Origin: Phoma sp. XZ068
Taxonomy: Eukaryota; Ascomycota; Dothideomycetes; Pleosporales; Didymellaceae
DNA length: 64,000 bases
Direction of reading: 5' to 3'
Assembly (NCBI GenBank): GCA_004835665.1
Contig: RBKR01000011.1
Span: 1,178,001-1,242,000, forward strand
The translations under genes were made by a program, and so were the position numbers. Shown here in pieces: positions 12,423-24,475 of the stretch. The notes under the pieces were generated by a model that searched no databases, was not told the DNA's origin, and saw nothing but the letters and a program-made list of their open reading frames with translations. Positions within the stretch are counted from its first letter, which is position 1, and each line of letters begins with the position of its first letter.

Positions 12423-13671
12423 GCTGTCGAAAAGCTTGGAAGTTTGGCGTTGTTGTTGGAAGTTCCTCGCGTAGGACCCAAAATGTAATGTTAGTTGCCT
12501 GTTGATGAGCGTATACCCAAGTAGAGTAGTGGACACTGAAGTAATCCTTCCTACATTCACATTTTGAATTCCTTTTGTGTGAACGCCCAACGTGAGGGAG
12601 AACATGCGCTCTTATTGAAAACCATATGTGGAGACGATCGCAATCAGCCGCCTTTTGCACGCCATTACCGCCCTTTCGGTTGTCCAAGTCCGCCCTCAAG
12701 TTCCAAATGCAGTTAGTAACACAACAAATTCTTACCTGAGAAATTTCGACATCTGTCGGAGGTGACCGATAGTGGGTACCTGGAATCCGTTGAGCACTGC
12801 ATATTGTCTGAATTGTGTACGCGACAGAGCTCTGCACACGAAGGATGCATTCTGATTCGTGTCGACGTTTCAGTGCAATTTTGCCATTGCAGGTGAGGTG
12901 TCTGAACGTTCTGACCTAAAACGGTAGTCCAACCGCATGTCCTCATTGGTAGGTATGGTGGATGGGTAGGCTAAGCATGCGCCCTTTCATGGGGAACATG
13001 CAAAGAAGCACGCTAGAGTGGCGCCACACGCGAGAAGCTGTCCTTGCTTCAACCAATGTAAGTAATAACTTTCAACGCTCATATGGTTAGACGTCGCCAT
13101 TTAATACTAATGTGACAGTCATTCGAGACACCTCTGATGTTGTAGTTCCTGTAGGCAATGCGTGAACGACTTGGCGCTGTACCGCATTAGCGAGTCGGTT
13201 TCCGTGAGGTGTATCTGTTCAATTGATTCTACAGGAGCAAGTGCTGTGTTGTGGTCTCGTCAATGTTTGGAGCCACGATAACCAGGTAACATAATCCCAA
13301 TTCCAGCGCGAGAATCGCACCTTGTCAACCGTTACGTAGGAAAAAGCTTAAGTATGAGTATCAGCGTATCGCTTCTTACTTGGGCCCGATGACTCTCACA
13401 CATTGTGACACAGTGGCTATGTCCTTCAGATACATCGCGCTGCTTCTTAGAGCGTCCAAAGATTACCATTGCATAGCCAAGCAGTCTAATCGGCGTGTCT
13501 TCAGCCATGCTGACTGCAAGATAATTTCTGAAATGGGCTAAGTGCTTACCTGACTTGACCAATTGCTAGACGCATCCCAGCACCTTCCCAACGAACCTAT
13601 ACAGCTACTTTGACCGCAATCAATTGACTTCTTTCACAATTCCCAAGGACAGTGCACTCCCTACTGCTATC
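12423..13671. other. Intergenic
   Basis: About 1.25 kb between the transporter and the Zn2Cys6 gene, both on the plus strand. It contains several TAAC/AG-like splice-like strings but no protein-coding continuity. A non-coding transcript or long 5' leader cannot be excluded. Nothing supported. Confidence 0.4.
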
Positions 13672-14874
13672 ATGTTGTCGCAACCGCGGAAACAGCATCG
13701 CAAGACAAGAACAGGATGTCAAACGTGCAAGTAAGTCGGAACTGCTGTTTCAATAATCATCATCCAGCTGACGTCGGTTAGAACACGGCGTGTAAAATGC
13801 GATGAATCCTACCCAGCATGTCGACGGTGCATTGCCCTGGGTCGTATTTGCGATGGATATGGGGTGTGGGGAGGTGGAGGTGCGCTTAACTCGGACTCGA
13901 CCGCTTCATCGCAGCCAATGGCCAGGACAACATTGGAAGTGGCGAGAAAACTTCATCGTGGACCAGGTTCAGGTATACATATCTTGCCTGAAGACCAGAT
14001 ATATCTCGAATGGTTCATCCATGGAACTGCATCTAAACCGCCTCGGATCTTCAAGTCTAGGTATTGGGATCCTGCAATCTTGCAGTTCACAGTGCAAGAA
14101 CCAATCATCTTGCAGGCTATACTCGCCCTGAGTGCTGCACATAAAAGACATGTTTTGGATCCCGCAAATCTAGCAAGAGACGGGCTCGCTCCTGATGCTT
14201 TGGAGACGTTCCTCTTGAAACGCTACGGAAGCGCTATCAAAGGCTTGCAGAATATTTTAAGCGATAGTGACAGCCTATCATGGTCAAAACGGTACGCCGC
14301 TGTGACCATGTGCATCTTGTTTGTGCTTCTTGAGCTGCTGCGCGGCCGCTTCGCAGCCGGGTACATGCATCTCAGCAATGGTGCACAACTCTTAGACCAG
14401 CTTACCAACAGGCCCAACGAGAGCGGATCGACTGAATGGTCTGTTACAGCCTTTACCAGATTCCGAGATCAAACAGCACTCTATCAGCGTCGGATAAGCT
14501 CCCAACAATCTATCACGATGTCGCCGGTCGTCCCTTTCGCTCCAGAGCTTCGCTTTTCGTCACCAACGGAGGCCGGTTATCTTCTAGATGATCTCATCGA
14601 GCAAGTGGCCTACTTGGCCGAACAGAAACGACAGATGCCCTGCAGTTCGAAAGCATCTCGGCTAACTTTCGATGAAATATGCCGTTATACACTTGCATGT
14701 CTCGAATCGTGGTCGCATGGGTGCGCCGCTACTTTGTCAGAACGGCGCTTGAACATCACACCTTGTGATGTGGCTGCGTATGAAGCTCTGATGAATCGAT
14801 ATCATGTAGCGAACAGCGCCGCAGAAGAATTTATTGGATCAAGAGTTGACATGGCAAGTCCTCCGGCACGGTAG
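13672..14874 (+). CDS. Zn2Cys6 transcription factor, short form
   Basis: Exons are 13672-13730 and 13782-14874 (383 aa). The 51-nt intron interrupts the zinc cluster, which is common in fungi. The cluster is C16-x2-C19-x6-C26-x6-C33-x2-C36-x6-C43, with a basic K-T-R-R-V-K stretch after the second cysteine, as in Gal4-type DNA-binding domains. The remainder contains a region (EPIILQAILALSAAH) typical of the fungal-specific regulatory domain. At 383 residues it is short for the class (often 500-900), so it may be a compact form or lack part of the C-terminal domain. Targets unknown. No obvious metabolic partner is adjacent. Confidence 0.85.
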
Positions 14875-15612
14875 CTAGCAGTGGGGGAGCTGTTGCTGTC
14901 AAAACGTTAAACAGACGCTGCCCTAAATCCTCTGGAACAATTTTGGGCCGCTGGATATTTCGAAATATAGAAATTTCGTTTGGTAGCTATATACACCGGT
15001 TGAGAGTGGTTAGGAGGGGTGTGGGAGGGCGTTGGAGGGCGTGAACGCGACTCTACTGGGCGACACCAATAACCAACATCTCAACAATGACCAGCAGTTG
15101 TTGCCTGGAGTTATTCAGACAAGTTTTTATTCATACTATAGGCTGTTGACATAGTAAAAGAGCACTGTTAATGCGTCTCGGAGCACCTGAAAAGAACATC
15201 TTTGCATAGCTGAAGTTTTCTTGTGCCAGAACATACCTTCCTCGCCGCGGCCTACCGCACGTTACATCTATATGCAGGACCTAGCACCCGTAATTATTCG
15301 ATAGAGGTCTTCTGTGTGAATTGAACCCTGTTGGCTTTTAGAACCAAAGTATGGTGAGGAGGAAATGTATAACTTTTGTGGTTCTGGTTCGGTAACTGAG
15401 CCAATGTTGCAGTAACGAGTGAACTCCCACGATACACCCTCGTTAACGATACTGCAATAATTCACCATCATTATCTTGAATATATACTTCTGAACTATCG
15501 TTAAGAAGACTCTCGTCTCCTCATCGAACATCCTACACTTCACCAACAAGCCTCAACTCAAGCAGAACAGCCCAAACACCTCATAATTATTCACCAATAA
15601 TAACATCTCAAC
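14875..15612. other. Intergenic
   Basis: About 740 bp, AT-rich towards the right, leading into the next plus-strand gene. An AT-rich tract (TTGAATATATAC, about 15476-15487) could serve as its core promoter. No CDS supported. Confidence 0.4.
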
Positions 15613-16422
15613 ATGTCATCCATCATCCAATATCTCGACACCGGAGGCGTCCTACGTAGCATCATCGCTCCTGGCAACATAACCGCAAGGGAAACCGAGC
15701 GGCTCCAAGAGTACCTACAGAACCAGGGCGCAGGTACAAATAACCTAATTGGCGCACCGATTCGAAGCAGCATCGGTACCCTGCAGGCCTACCCCACTGC
15801 CATTGAGAAAGTAATGGGTGGGGACTATGACGGGCTTTGGCCCGAAGAAGTAGAGTTCCTCCACAGGGGACTTCACACGTGGGATGAGGAAGAGATATCG
15901 GATGAGTATTCGGGTGTTTCTTCAGTCGACAACGACCTCACGCAAGAGGAACTTGATTTCCTGCGTGACCACGATTTCGAAGAACCAAACGTGGTTCTTC
16001 GCGGGCCCAGTTCTCCTGAAGCTGGACCCCTCGCCGACTCGACCGAACGCGGTTTCGCCGCACCAGGCGGACTTATTTACGAGCCCAGCTTTTTCGAAGC
16101 TGGATCTCTCGCCGCTTTGTCAGACACTACGGAATCTGAATCCGAAGAATCATCTGAAGATGATTCAAATGAACATGGATTCGGGTGTCCATGCAAATAC
16201 CCTTGGAGTTGCAAGCCCAGGCCTGAACCCCCTCGGATAAATAGCGATCCTCGGTTCGGAGCTATTGGGCAAGAAAGATCAAGGGCAGGTGGTGAGTCGC
16301 CTTCGGTAGCTTCGCCGTCGACGAAGGCAAGATGGAGAGCTCTTGGGTATACTCTGCCTCCTTTGCAAAGTACCTTGCCGGTGGTGGTGGCATCGCGGGT
16401 GGCGGCGAGTAACGGGCAGTAG
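15613..16422 (+). CDS. Hypothetical acidic protein with a small internal duplication
   Basis: A single exon of 269 codons. The ATG is preceded by a CAAC context (CTCAACATG), close to the fungal start consensus. The protein is acidic, with Glu/Asp/Ser runs around residues 174-190 and a cysteine-containing patch (CPCKYPWSC). A short unit is repeated within it: a P-S-S-P-E-A-G-P-L-A-D block and, about 28 residues later, a P-S-F-F-E-A-G-S-L-A-A block; the DNA also matches there. I recognise no domain and no membrane segment. Real coding status is supported by length and composition only. Confidence 0.6.
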   Translation: MSSIIQYLDTGGVLRSIIAPGNITARETERLQEYLQNQGAGTNNLIGAPIRSSIGTLQAYPTAIEKVMGGDYDGLWPEEVEFLHRGLHTWDEEEISDEYSGVSSVDNDLTQEELDFLRDHDFEEPNVVLRGPSSPEAGPLADSTERGFAAPGGLIYEPSFFEAGSLAALSDTTESESEESSEDDSNEHGFGCPCKYPWSCKPRPEPPRINSDPRFGAIGQERSRAGGESPSVASPSTKARWRALGYTLPPLQSTLPVVVASRVAASNGQ

Positions 16423-16701
16423 ATGGTGTTTTTCTTTTCGGTGTAGAGCTTTGAATACCTCCTGGGTACACTGTTGTTGATGAGATGGAGTGAGTATTGG
16501 CGTAAGCGGCGGCTACAGCGTGGTTAGTGGGTTTGAGAAAATTGTTAAGAATGGCGTTATGTTCTTCGAGTTCGCCGTGTCAGGGGATTGTAGACTGTCA
16601 AAAAAATGTCTTTGAGTATCTCCAGGATCAGCGATAGATTGCGGTGATAGTGGGGATTAAATCATGAGCACACCATCAATATAAATTGAATACCTGCTCG
16701 T

Positions 16702-17860
16702 CTACTTTGTTCCCTGCGCACCATGAGGCGCACCTGTTCTCCTTCTCGCCATGCTCTGCCCAATAGCATTACGTACTTCCTTCTCTTGATGTACGACGTT
16801 CTGAACCATGTATTTCTTCAATGCATCCCTTAGCTCGCTCTTCGCCCTCTCGTTATCCCTGTATGGCGTCGACTCGAGCTCCAGCAATCGCGAAGCATCC
16901 TTGTTACACTCAGCTACAAATGCGCTCAGGCGGTCGAGCTGCTGGTTTTGGGTGTCCTCAGTGTCGTCTGTGGGCTGCGTCGGGCGCTCAGGATCGAGGC
17001 GGTACAGTGGCATCAATAAGGCCAGGAATTGGGCTGCGGATATCGAGGCTTTCTTGGCGATGGCGATGACTTGGAAGGGGAGGTACGCAGGTCGCAAGTT
17101 GAAGGATGCTACGAAGGGATTCAAGTACTTGGTGATGATCGAGGGATGGTCTGGCCGCATCGCTGTGCGCACTTCGAAGGTAGCGACGGCCAGAAGGCCA
17201 AAGTAACGCCAGTACGAGCCGTCCTTCAGGAAGCCCAGTGCGTTTGCGCCGATGAGGAAAACTAGCAGGACGCCATAGTTCGTCAGAGCACTCAACATGG
17301 CATTATCAACATATTCCTTCACAGTCAGACATGACTGGCACTGCCCGAAGATGTCCGGTCCAAATCGATCGTACGCGAAGCGCTTTGCAGGGTCCAGAAT
17401 GATGTCGCGTGCGTGCTTCAAGTGGATGTAGTACGCATTCGCAGCGTCCCTGTCCACGCCAGCGGCAATCTTATCAGGGTGGAATCGTATAGTAAGCTTC
17501 CTGAAGCGCGAGTTCAGGCCGCTCTCATCGACGTTGATGGGTACGCCGAGGTCATTGTACGCGTTGCTTGATCGTTGCAAGTTGAAGTCGACTTCGTAGA
17601 TGGTGAACGCGAAATATGCGGCGTAGATAGCGATGAGAATCTGGCGACGGTGCTTGATGAAGCGCGCAGAGCCTGGTTGCGGCTTAGGATCACCTGCGCG
17701 AATGAAGATGCTGTACAGAATGCTCTGTGCCCAGCCGGCCGCCTGCATGTGTTAGCTAAAATGTACGTACACGCAGGAGCAGATATGTTACCAGAGGTAT
17801 CAGGAACTGCCACACCAGGAACGGGCCTATAGTGTCCCATGACACACTCGCTCTCGCCAT
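16702..17860 (-). CDS. Membrane-anchored J-domain (DnaJ-like) protein
   Basis: Exons are 17860-17792 and 17742-16702 (369 aa), joined across a 49-nt intron (GTAACA...GCTAACA...GCAG). The first exon supplies a hydrophobic N-terminus (IGPFLVWQFLIPL). A second hydrophobic segment (ILIAIYAAYFAFTIYEV) precedes a J domain at roughly residues 85-155, with the invariant HPD (RFHPDK) and the helix-IV type ending FAYDRFGP. Two or three further hydrophobic stretches follow (VLLVFLIGANALGF; FLALLMPLY). There is no Gly/Phe-rich linker or zinc finger, so it is a class III (type C) J protein. J domains stimulate Hsp70 ATPase; membrane location suggests the ER (an ERdj/Sec63-like role) but the organelle is inferred. 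The C-terminal 100 residues are charged and probably cytosolic or luminal. Confidence 0.85.
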
Positions 17861-18516
17861 GTTGTGTGTTGACCTCTTAGTTATCAAAGGTGAACATTGG
17901 ATGTCGGCGACAAGTGGCCTCCATTCCGAAATTCCGAGGCTCCTTAGTCATCAATACGCCACATCCGGCGACTTTGTCGCCACTCACCGTTCTCCGCGTA
18001 CGCACGAGAAACCTTCATCGAGAACGCATGGGGATAGCCCCACGATTTGCAAAGAGTGGATGCGCTGCAGTTGACTACAGGCTTCTCCTTGCCTGTCGCT
18101 TACGCCCTAGAACATCCTCCCCATAACGAGATGGAAGTTGATGCGGCCATGTGATTATGGCAACCGAAATGGAAATACTAAATGACATGTAACGGTTTCA
18201 CGACACGACACATTCGCTCAATCTCATATTCATGGTTCACGCAAGTGGAATGTTCAAGTTTCGATATAAACAGTGCGTATTGACTATGGGTATAGGGCGG
18301 TCTATCGACTGTTCTATAGTAATTATCGAGAAGACAAACAAAGCAGAGATCTACAATCTCATCCTGCTCCAAGCTCATTACTGGAGAGGCAACGTCTACA
18401 TGACGACGAAGCGTCGGGTATATTTCCTACACATGAACCAAGCCATGCATCGGCAAGCCGACGCGGCAGCGTACGCAGTACGCTCATTCATTTCCGTCAC
18501 GACCAGCGCTCAAACT
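17861..18516. other. Intergenic
   Basis: About 650 bp between two minus-strand genes; it should hold the J-protein promoter and the sugar-transporter 3' UTR. No CDS supported. Confidence 0.4.
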
Positions 18517-20169
18517 CTAGGCAGTAGGAGCTCCACGGGGAAGCATATCCTCTTGCCCGGATGAGTTCTTCTCGCTGCTCTTCTTCTCGTTGTAGTCGCC
18601 GCCAGAGCCAGTCTCCTCATCAGAGGTCTCGTCCATGCCGTACTCGCGGTTGTAACGGTGGATTTCAGACTCATCCATGGCGGGAAGCTCCTTCGCAGCC
18701 AAGACGTAGCTCTTGTCCTCGAGGTAACCCTTGGCGAAGATGAGATCAATCTCCTCAAGGGATCGGCCAGAGGTCTCAGGGTACAAGAAGTAGATGATGG
18801 GGAAGAAGGTGGCGTTGAGGATAGCGAAGAACAGGTAGGTGTAGGCGCTGATGCTGGAGATCAGGACAGGAGTGATCATGACAATGAAGAAGTTCCAGAG
18901 CCAGTTGGAGATCGTGGAGGTAGCGTTGGCCTTCGCACGGGTCTTGATGGGGTTGATCTCAGCGGGGTACAACCAGGGCAGAGGCAGCCAGGTAGCACCG
19001 AAGAATGCAATGTAGGTGAAGAGACCGACGGCGGCACCCTTGGCGGCGGAAGGAGTGTCGGGCAGCAAGCATCCGAAAGTGAGAATCATAGACAAGCACT
19101 GTCCGACGGTACCGATCAAGAAGAGCTTACGGCGACCGATACGCTCAACGAGGAACCAAGAAGTGGTAGCGAAGAGGGAGTAGACGATCATGTTAATACC
19201 ACCAAGGAGCAAGGCCAAGTTGTGGGTAGTGCCGAGAGCGTCCTGGAACAGAATGGGGAAATAGTAGATGACAGCGTTGCAACCAGAAAGCTGTTGCATC
19301 ATCTGGGAGGAAGCACCCAAGAGCATGCGGCGGAGATGCTGAGACTTGCCGTTGGTGAGGACAGCGGAGAACTTGGTCTTGCCGCCGCCACCAGACAGGC
19401 GAATGGCCTCCTTGATGATATTGGTCTGAACCGTAACCTCGGGGTCCTCGCGAGTAAGACCGTTCAAAGCAGCCATGACGGTAGCCGCTTCGTCTTCGCG
19501 GTGGTGGGTAAGGAGCCAGCGAGGGGATTCGGGAAGCTGGGTCATCATGATGATGACGATGACAGCGAAGACGCACTGGAAGGCAATGGGGAATCTCCAG
19601 GTGAAGTCATCAGGGCCGTAAAGACATCCGTAGTCGATCCAGTAAGCGATCAACGTGCCAATGGCGACGTTACCACCCTCAATGCAGATGACCTTTCCAC
19701 GGTTCTTCGCACGGCAGCACTCAGCCTGGTAGGTAGGGATAGTCGAAGTGTTGATACCGTTGCCGATACCAGTGATGCATCGTCCGATGATGAATTGCGC
19801 AGTAGCACCGCTGTTAGGAGGAACTGCGGTGATCTGGATGATCACACCGACGATCATGACGGTAGCGCCGAGGAAGATAGAGTTGCGGCGACCAAGCCTG
19901 TCTCCAAAGGCAAAGATGAAGCAGGCACCGAGGAAGCAACCGACAGCGTAAATGGCAACGACGAAACCCTCGTAGGTGGGGTCACCCTCAACCTGGGGAA
20001 AGGCTTCGACGAATGCGGGGGCGGAGACGATACCAGACATGACACCTTGGTCATAACCAAACAGCAAAAAGTCTGTAGTAGCAACAATGGTAATCAGGAC
20101 TTGCAACATCCTGCCGGACTTGCCCCAGTAGGTGGGCACGCCCGACTCGTTTTCTCTGTGAGGGGCCAT
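18517..20169 (-). CDS. MFS sugar transporter
   Basis: An intronless gene of 550 aa. It has the full set of sugar-porter marks: FGYDQGVMSG in helix 1, DRLGRRN and ERIGRRK (the duplicated R-x-G-R-R loops), PESPRW at the end of the first half, a QQLSGCN block in helix 7, and PETSGRSLEEID after helix 12. Twelve hydrophobic segments are visible. Such proteins carry hexoses or related sugars across the plasma membrane, usually with protons; the exact substrate cannot be read from sequence. The C-terminal tail is Ser/Glu-rich and could carry regulatory phosphorylation or ubiquitination sites (inference). The start ATG (20169) gives a normal short cytosolic N-terminus. Confidence 0.95.
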   Translation of the reverse strand: MAPHRENESGVPTYWGKSGRMLQVLITIVATTDFLLFGYDQGVMSGIVSAPAFVEAFPQVEGDPTYEGFVVAIYAVGCFLGACFIFAFGDRLGRRNSIFLGATVMIVGVIIQITAVPPNSGATAQFIIGRCITGIGNGINTSTIPTYQAECCRAKNRGKVICIEGGNVAIGTLIAYWIDYGCLYGPDDFTWRFPIAFQCVFAVIVIIMMTQLPESPRWLLTHHREDEAATVMAALNGLTREDPEVTVQTNIIKEAIRLSGGGGKTKFSAVLTNGKSQHLRRMLLGASSQMMQQLSGCNAVIYYFPILFQDALGTTHNLALLLGGINMIVYSLFATTSWFLVERIGRRKLFLIGTVGQCLSMILTFGCLLPDTPSAAKGAAVGLFTYIAFFGATWLPLPWLYPAEINPIKTRAKANATSTISNWLWNFFIVMITPVLISSISAYTYLFFAILNATFFPIIYFLYPETSGRSLEEIDLIFAKGYLEDKSYVLAAKELPAMDESEIHRYNREYGMDETSDEETGSGGDYNEKKSSEKNSSGQEDMLPRGAPTA

Positions 20170-23110
20170 GGTGAAGACTGATCAACGAAAGCTGGAGAGA
20201 GATGCTGGGGATTGTACGGGGAGGGAGAGGGCCCTTCTTTAAGTGATCGTCTCAACTGCCACGAGCCAGACGTCGGCAACACCTGGTGAGAGGGTAATGA
20301 CCCTCGGTCCACATGGTTCCACATTTACCAACATCGGGCTGCACGAGAAGTACACTAGATAACGAGTTTTACAGTATCTCGGACTTGGCTGTGGTTGCAT
20401 CGCTCAGTGATGTCGCTGACGGCTGAGGCGTCAAATAAACAGTGGGTACAAGGCGAACCAAGCAGGGTCCCGAGTGGATCAAGATCTCTTGGGGCCAATC
20501 TTGGAGAGGAGCGGAAGACGCTTGGGGTGGACAAGAGCTCGGCAACCAGTAGCTTTCGTGTTAGGCCGAGGCTATGACGCAAGGCGGAGGAGCCTCGTTG
20601 ATTACATCGAATCCCTCAGGTTGGGGATTATTGCGGAGGATCGTTATTGTGTACGGAGGTTTGCCGACAAGTTCGTCATGCCGGCGAATGGTAGAATTTT
20701 CCTTGAAAACTCTCCTCGCAGCCGCGCTCGTTCGGCGCCACCGTCTACTCAAACACAGACAGACGTCAGTCGATGCAGGTACGGAACCTTCATTCGTGCT
20801 GTCTCGGGCAACGTCCTAAAATTACTCGATAGCGTCCGAAGTTTTCACATGAGGCAGCGTTGCTCGTCTCAACATCCCCATGTTGACGTCATACCCCGGC
20901 GACTAAAGCTCACCCCATGCAGGGTCGAAACGACCGTGCAGTGTGCGGCTCTGCAGCCTCTTCAGCTTGGCGCCGATCTTATCCGACTTAAACATCACTG
21001 GTGGAGCCCTTAAGCATTTGACTGGCGGCCGGGAAAGACTTTGTCAGGAATTGGCAACGCTACCGCGCCAAATCGAGGAGTGATGCGATGGGGAAGAGCA
21101 AACATCAGCGACGTCATTGCGGTGCGACCCCTCAAAACGCTCAAGTGTTGAAGGGACATGATAGAGAAACTTGGTGTTGGGAGCTGGTGACGGCAGCTTT
21201 GTTGACGCAGACTGCGCGGTAATTGCGGCATGCGTACGTGTGGGTTGGAGGAACCCGTCCATCAATCACAGCTGGCATGATTCTCGCTGATCATGATCCC
21301 TTATGCAAGTTGAACGATGGAATCGCGGTGTATGGGCAGATTGACGTGGGGTTGGTTGTGGGTGCGACAGAACTAGCGCAATGCGCCGGTACTTCCTCAT
21401 TCGATCATCCGGCTGGCAGGTGAGCCGCCGCACTACGTCCTCCTGTCGCGTGTGCAAGCGCTGCTCATCTTCACTGTTCTCAGCGACGACCGCGCAATTT
21501 GATCTTCAAGAACCGTTTGCGCGGTGTCAACAGACCTTCAGATGGACCTGGAGAAGCGTTAGAGATGTCAAGGCATTGCAGTCCCTGCAGATGGCAGGTC
21601 CCACTTTAGGAACTCACCACGTTCTGCAGCAACATCCTTACTCCACCGGCTATGACGGAGCTTCCTGCGAGGATATCACGAACCTGCGACTTACCCACCC
21701 CTGCAAGGCTACTTGAGGTAGCTTGTGAGCCTCTAGTTGGTGCGGGCTGCTCGTTTATTCTGTATCTAGTAATTCGTCCCACTATCGTAAGAGCCGCATC
21801 TCTCACCGTCTTTGCCAAGTCGAATCCCTTGGGAACCAGTCCAATCCGATATCCGCTTTCAGAGGGAGGCTGTGCTGAGCCTCATGCACTGACCGGAACC
21901 AACCGAGCAACCGGGCGTTGTTGTGGTGAGCTGTGCTGAGGTGCCGTCCGCGGAATCCTTCAATAACGCAGGATGAGGCTCACTGAGCCGCTTCGGTGCA
22001 GCTTTGTCCGTCAGCTAGCGTCGCAGCTACAGGACACCATGCCCAATCGGTTGAAAGGTCAAGACGCATGGCTTGCCTGATGGGTTTGTACCTCTCAACA
22101 CTGAGCAATCGTCACTTGGCGACTTCGATCATTACTTCATGCTCACGGTGGAAATCCAACGACAAGCAGCCAAGAGCGGACGAGACACGTCGGAGACTCG
22201 TCCAAGAGCAGGCACATATCGTTTCTTGGCTTTGAGTGGAGGCGGGCTTTTGCAGGAATATGACCTGACTGGTAGCAGCCTTACTCACGATATCGTTCTG
22301 GCATAATGAAAATTGCGTGAAGAATGGCAGCAAGTAGCCCAAGGCAACGCTGATTGAGATTGTGTGATTGGATATAAAAACATAATATCTGGTTACATAA
22401 GGATAAGAAGGCTTACGTCTTACTTCTTTTGGCGAGAGCACTCACAACGACGGAGCGGAAGCGCAGCATGAGCCAACAGGAACCACTGACACACGAAAAA
22501 ACCACGGACTTCATCTTCCCATTCTCGTTAAATCCCTCCCCGGCCCTCGGTTTCGTACCTCTGCTTCTCCGCACTTTCCCCTATGAATAGTGGAGAAGTT
22601 CCACACCACCATCGTCAACACAGTGCGACTGCTATATTGCCGCGCGGCACGCCGCAAGAACATGCGCAGGTGACCATAACATAGTCTCGCCCCCAGCTTT
22701 TAGGCAACCTTCGTATGCTGGGGATTTTATGCTAATTGGGGAAGCTCAATGTCTCTGCCGCCCATGCGCTTACACACACCCACTTTTTGTGGAAGTGATC
22801 GGCGCCGGATTACCAGACGAGGACGTGGACTGGGTTCTCCAACAAAATGAAACATGGCTTAACGATCAACAGCGTCGTACGCGCGAGTGTTGGGATCGAC
22901 GTAACGTCCAGTTCCACATTGTATTGGATCGGGCGCCTGTCCGTGTCCTCGGTCGCACTCTTCTCGCATCGTTCTTGTCGTATTGACGGAGCTAGATACG
23001 AAAAACTGCTCAAGCGTAGCAATAGTGGCACGGATTTATTTTCATGCTGTTCCTACGACAACGAATTCTCTTTACAAATCGGTCGTATGCTCTTCCTAAT
23101 AGCACGCCCT
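20170..23110. other. Gene-poor stretch upstream of the sugar transporter
   Basis: Nearly 3 kb without a supportable gene. The first few hundred bases are the sugar-transporter promoter. A 179-codon plus-strand frame (20474-21013) and others have arginine/serine-rich, domain-free translations and conflict with frames on the other strand, so I leave them out. Confidence 0.4.
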
Positions 23111-24475
23111 TCACAACTTCGCACTCGGACTCAGTGCCTTCTGCACCAATTCCAGCACCCTCTCCGCAGTCCCCCAACTAGCCTGATACCCAGCGCCAGA
23201 GTGACCATACGCATGCACAACCGGTACATTCCATTTCTGCTTCTCCTTTTCAATCTCGATCCTCGGGCCGCCCTTTCTCGAGGCTATTGACCGCGTTAGC
23301 AATGGTCCGACAGATCCGCAATGCACATCTCTACTTACGGCGCAATCCAATGTTCCGTGCGATGATTTGTAGATCTTCTGGTCTACCCAGCTCTGGCGCT
23401 AATTTGCACGACCGTTCGAGAATTTGTTGTTCAAGCTCGGAGTCCCACTCGTTGCTCCAGTCGTTGTCTTGACGGCTACCACCTAGAATCACACCTCCGC
23501 CGAGAGTGCGCGGGAACACGTAGGTTGTCGTCGGGTCGATGCGTTTTGGCGAGCGGTAGTACCTGCATTGGTTAGTCTGCACTCTCAAATTCCAGTCCGC
23601 GAAAGATGAAAAATAAAGATGTGAGAAAGATGTGAGAAGGGTATAGCAAGGGTATAGGAAAGTACACGGCTTACGTGCGCTCGTATTCGTACATTCTCTT
23701 CAAAGGCGTCTTTGGCTCCGCGATGAGAACTGTCTGGCCGCGCGTGGGATACATGTTAGTATCTCGAACGTCTTCGAGCTTCAGCGCGCCGAGACCCGTG
23801 GCATTGAGCACGAGGCTTGTATCTGGGTGCGAGGCCAGCAGCTCCTTGATCGATGAGAGTTGGCGGCGCTCAAGCCTGATGCCTTTGCTGAGTGCTTGGG
23901 ATTGCAACCTGTCGCACTCACATTAGCATCTCGACTCCATAACCGGCAAGGAGACAAACGCACCATTGAAGGTAAACCTGCGTATTAATCCTAAACGTGC
24001 TCGGGAACTCCAGCCCAAACACCGCATCCTCAGGCAACTCCTCTTTCGTCAAATCCCTCAGTCCACCCACAAGCTCATCATACCAAATCTTCCCCGTCTG
24101 CGGCGTCAAAAGATTCGTCTCTTCAATCGGCGCATCCATCACAGCCCACATCTCCTGCCTACCCAGCCCGGCCTCGTTTCCCTCACCCGTCTTGACAACT
24201 TTGCACCCGTGCACGTCTCTGCCGTCCATGATCTCGCCAAAGCGTTTGAAAGTGACTTCGTCGTATTTCTCGAGCGGGCCATTGTCATTGGCCATGGATG
24301 ACCAGTTTGCGCCCGCCCAGGGAGACGTGTATTCTATGGAGCGATCGCCGGGGAAGTGTTTGGCGATGACGGTGATTGTAGATCTGGGGTATGCATTTGC
24401 CAGGACCAGGGAGGAGGTGAGACCGATAATACCGGCACCAAGGACGGTTATGTGTTGCGGGTCTGAAGTAGCCAT
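23111..24475 (-). CDS. D-amino-acid oxidase, peroxisomal (FAD)
   Basis: Exons are 24475-23964, 23908-23675, 23562-23339 and 23283-23111 (380 aa; introns 55, 112 and 55 nt). The enzyme oxidises D-amino acids to 2-oxo acids, ammonia and H2O2. A dinucleotide-binding GAGIIG lies at residues 13-18. Near the C-terminus VVHAYGHSGAGYQASWGTA fits the DAO family signature exactly, and GLRPSRKGG upstream is the usual neighbour. The last three residues are AKL, a peroxisomal targeting signal type 1, as expected for DAO. D-aspartate oxidase is a close alternative; sequence alone does not decide. TATA-like sequence lies at 24594-24601 (minus strand). Confidence 0.93.

Noticed and set aside
18658..20181. 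507-codon frame opposite the sugar transporter
   Set aside because: Antisense shadow of a clear MFS gene; composition is Glu/Asp/Gly-rich as expected from complementing MFS codons.
20474..21013. 179-codon plus-strand frame
   Set aside because: Arg/Ser-rich translation without domains, typical of chance GC-rich frames; it lies in the sugar-transporter upstream region.
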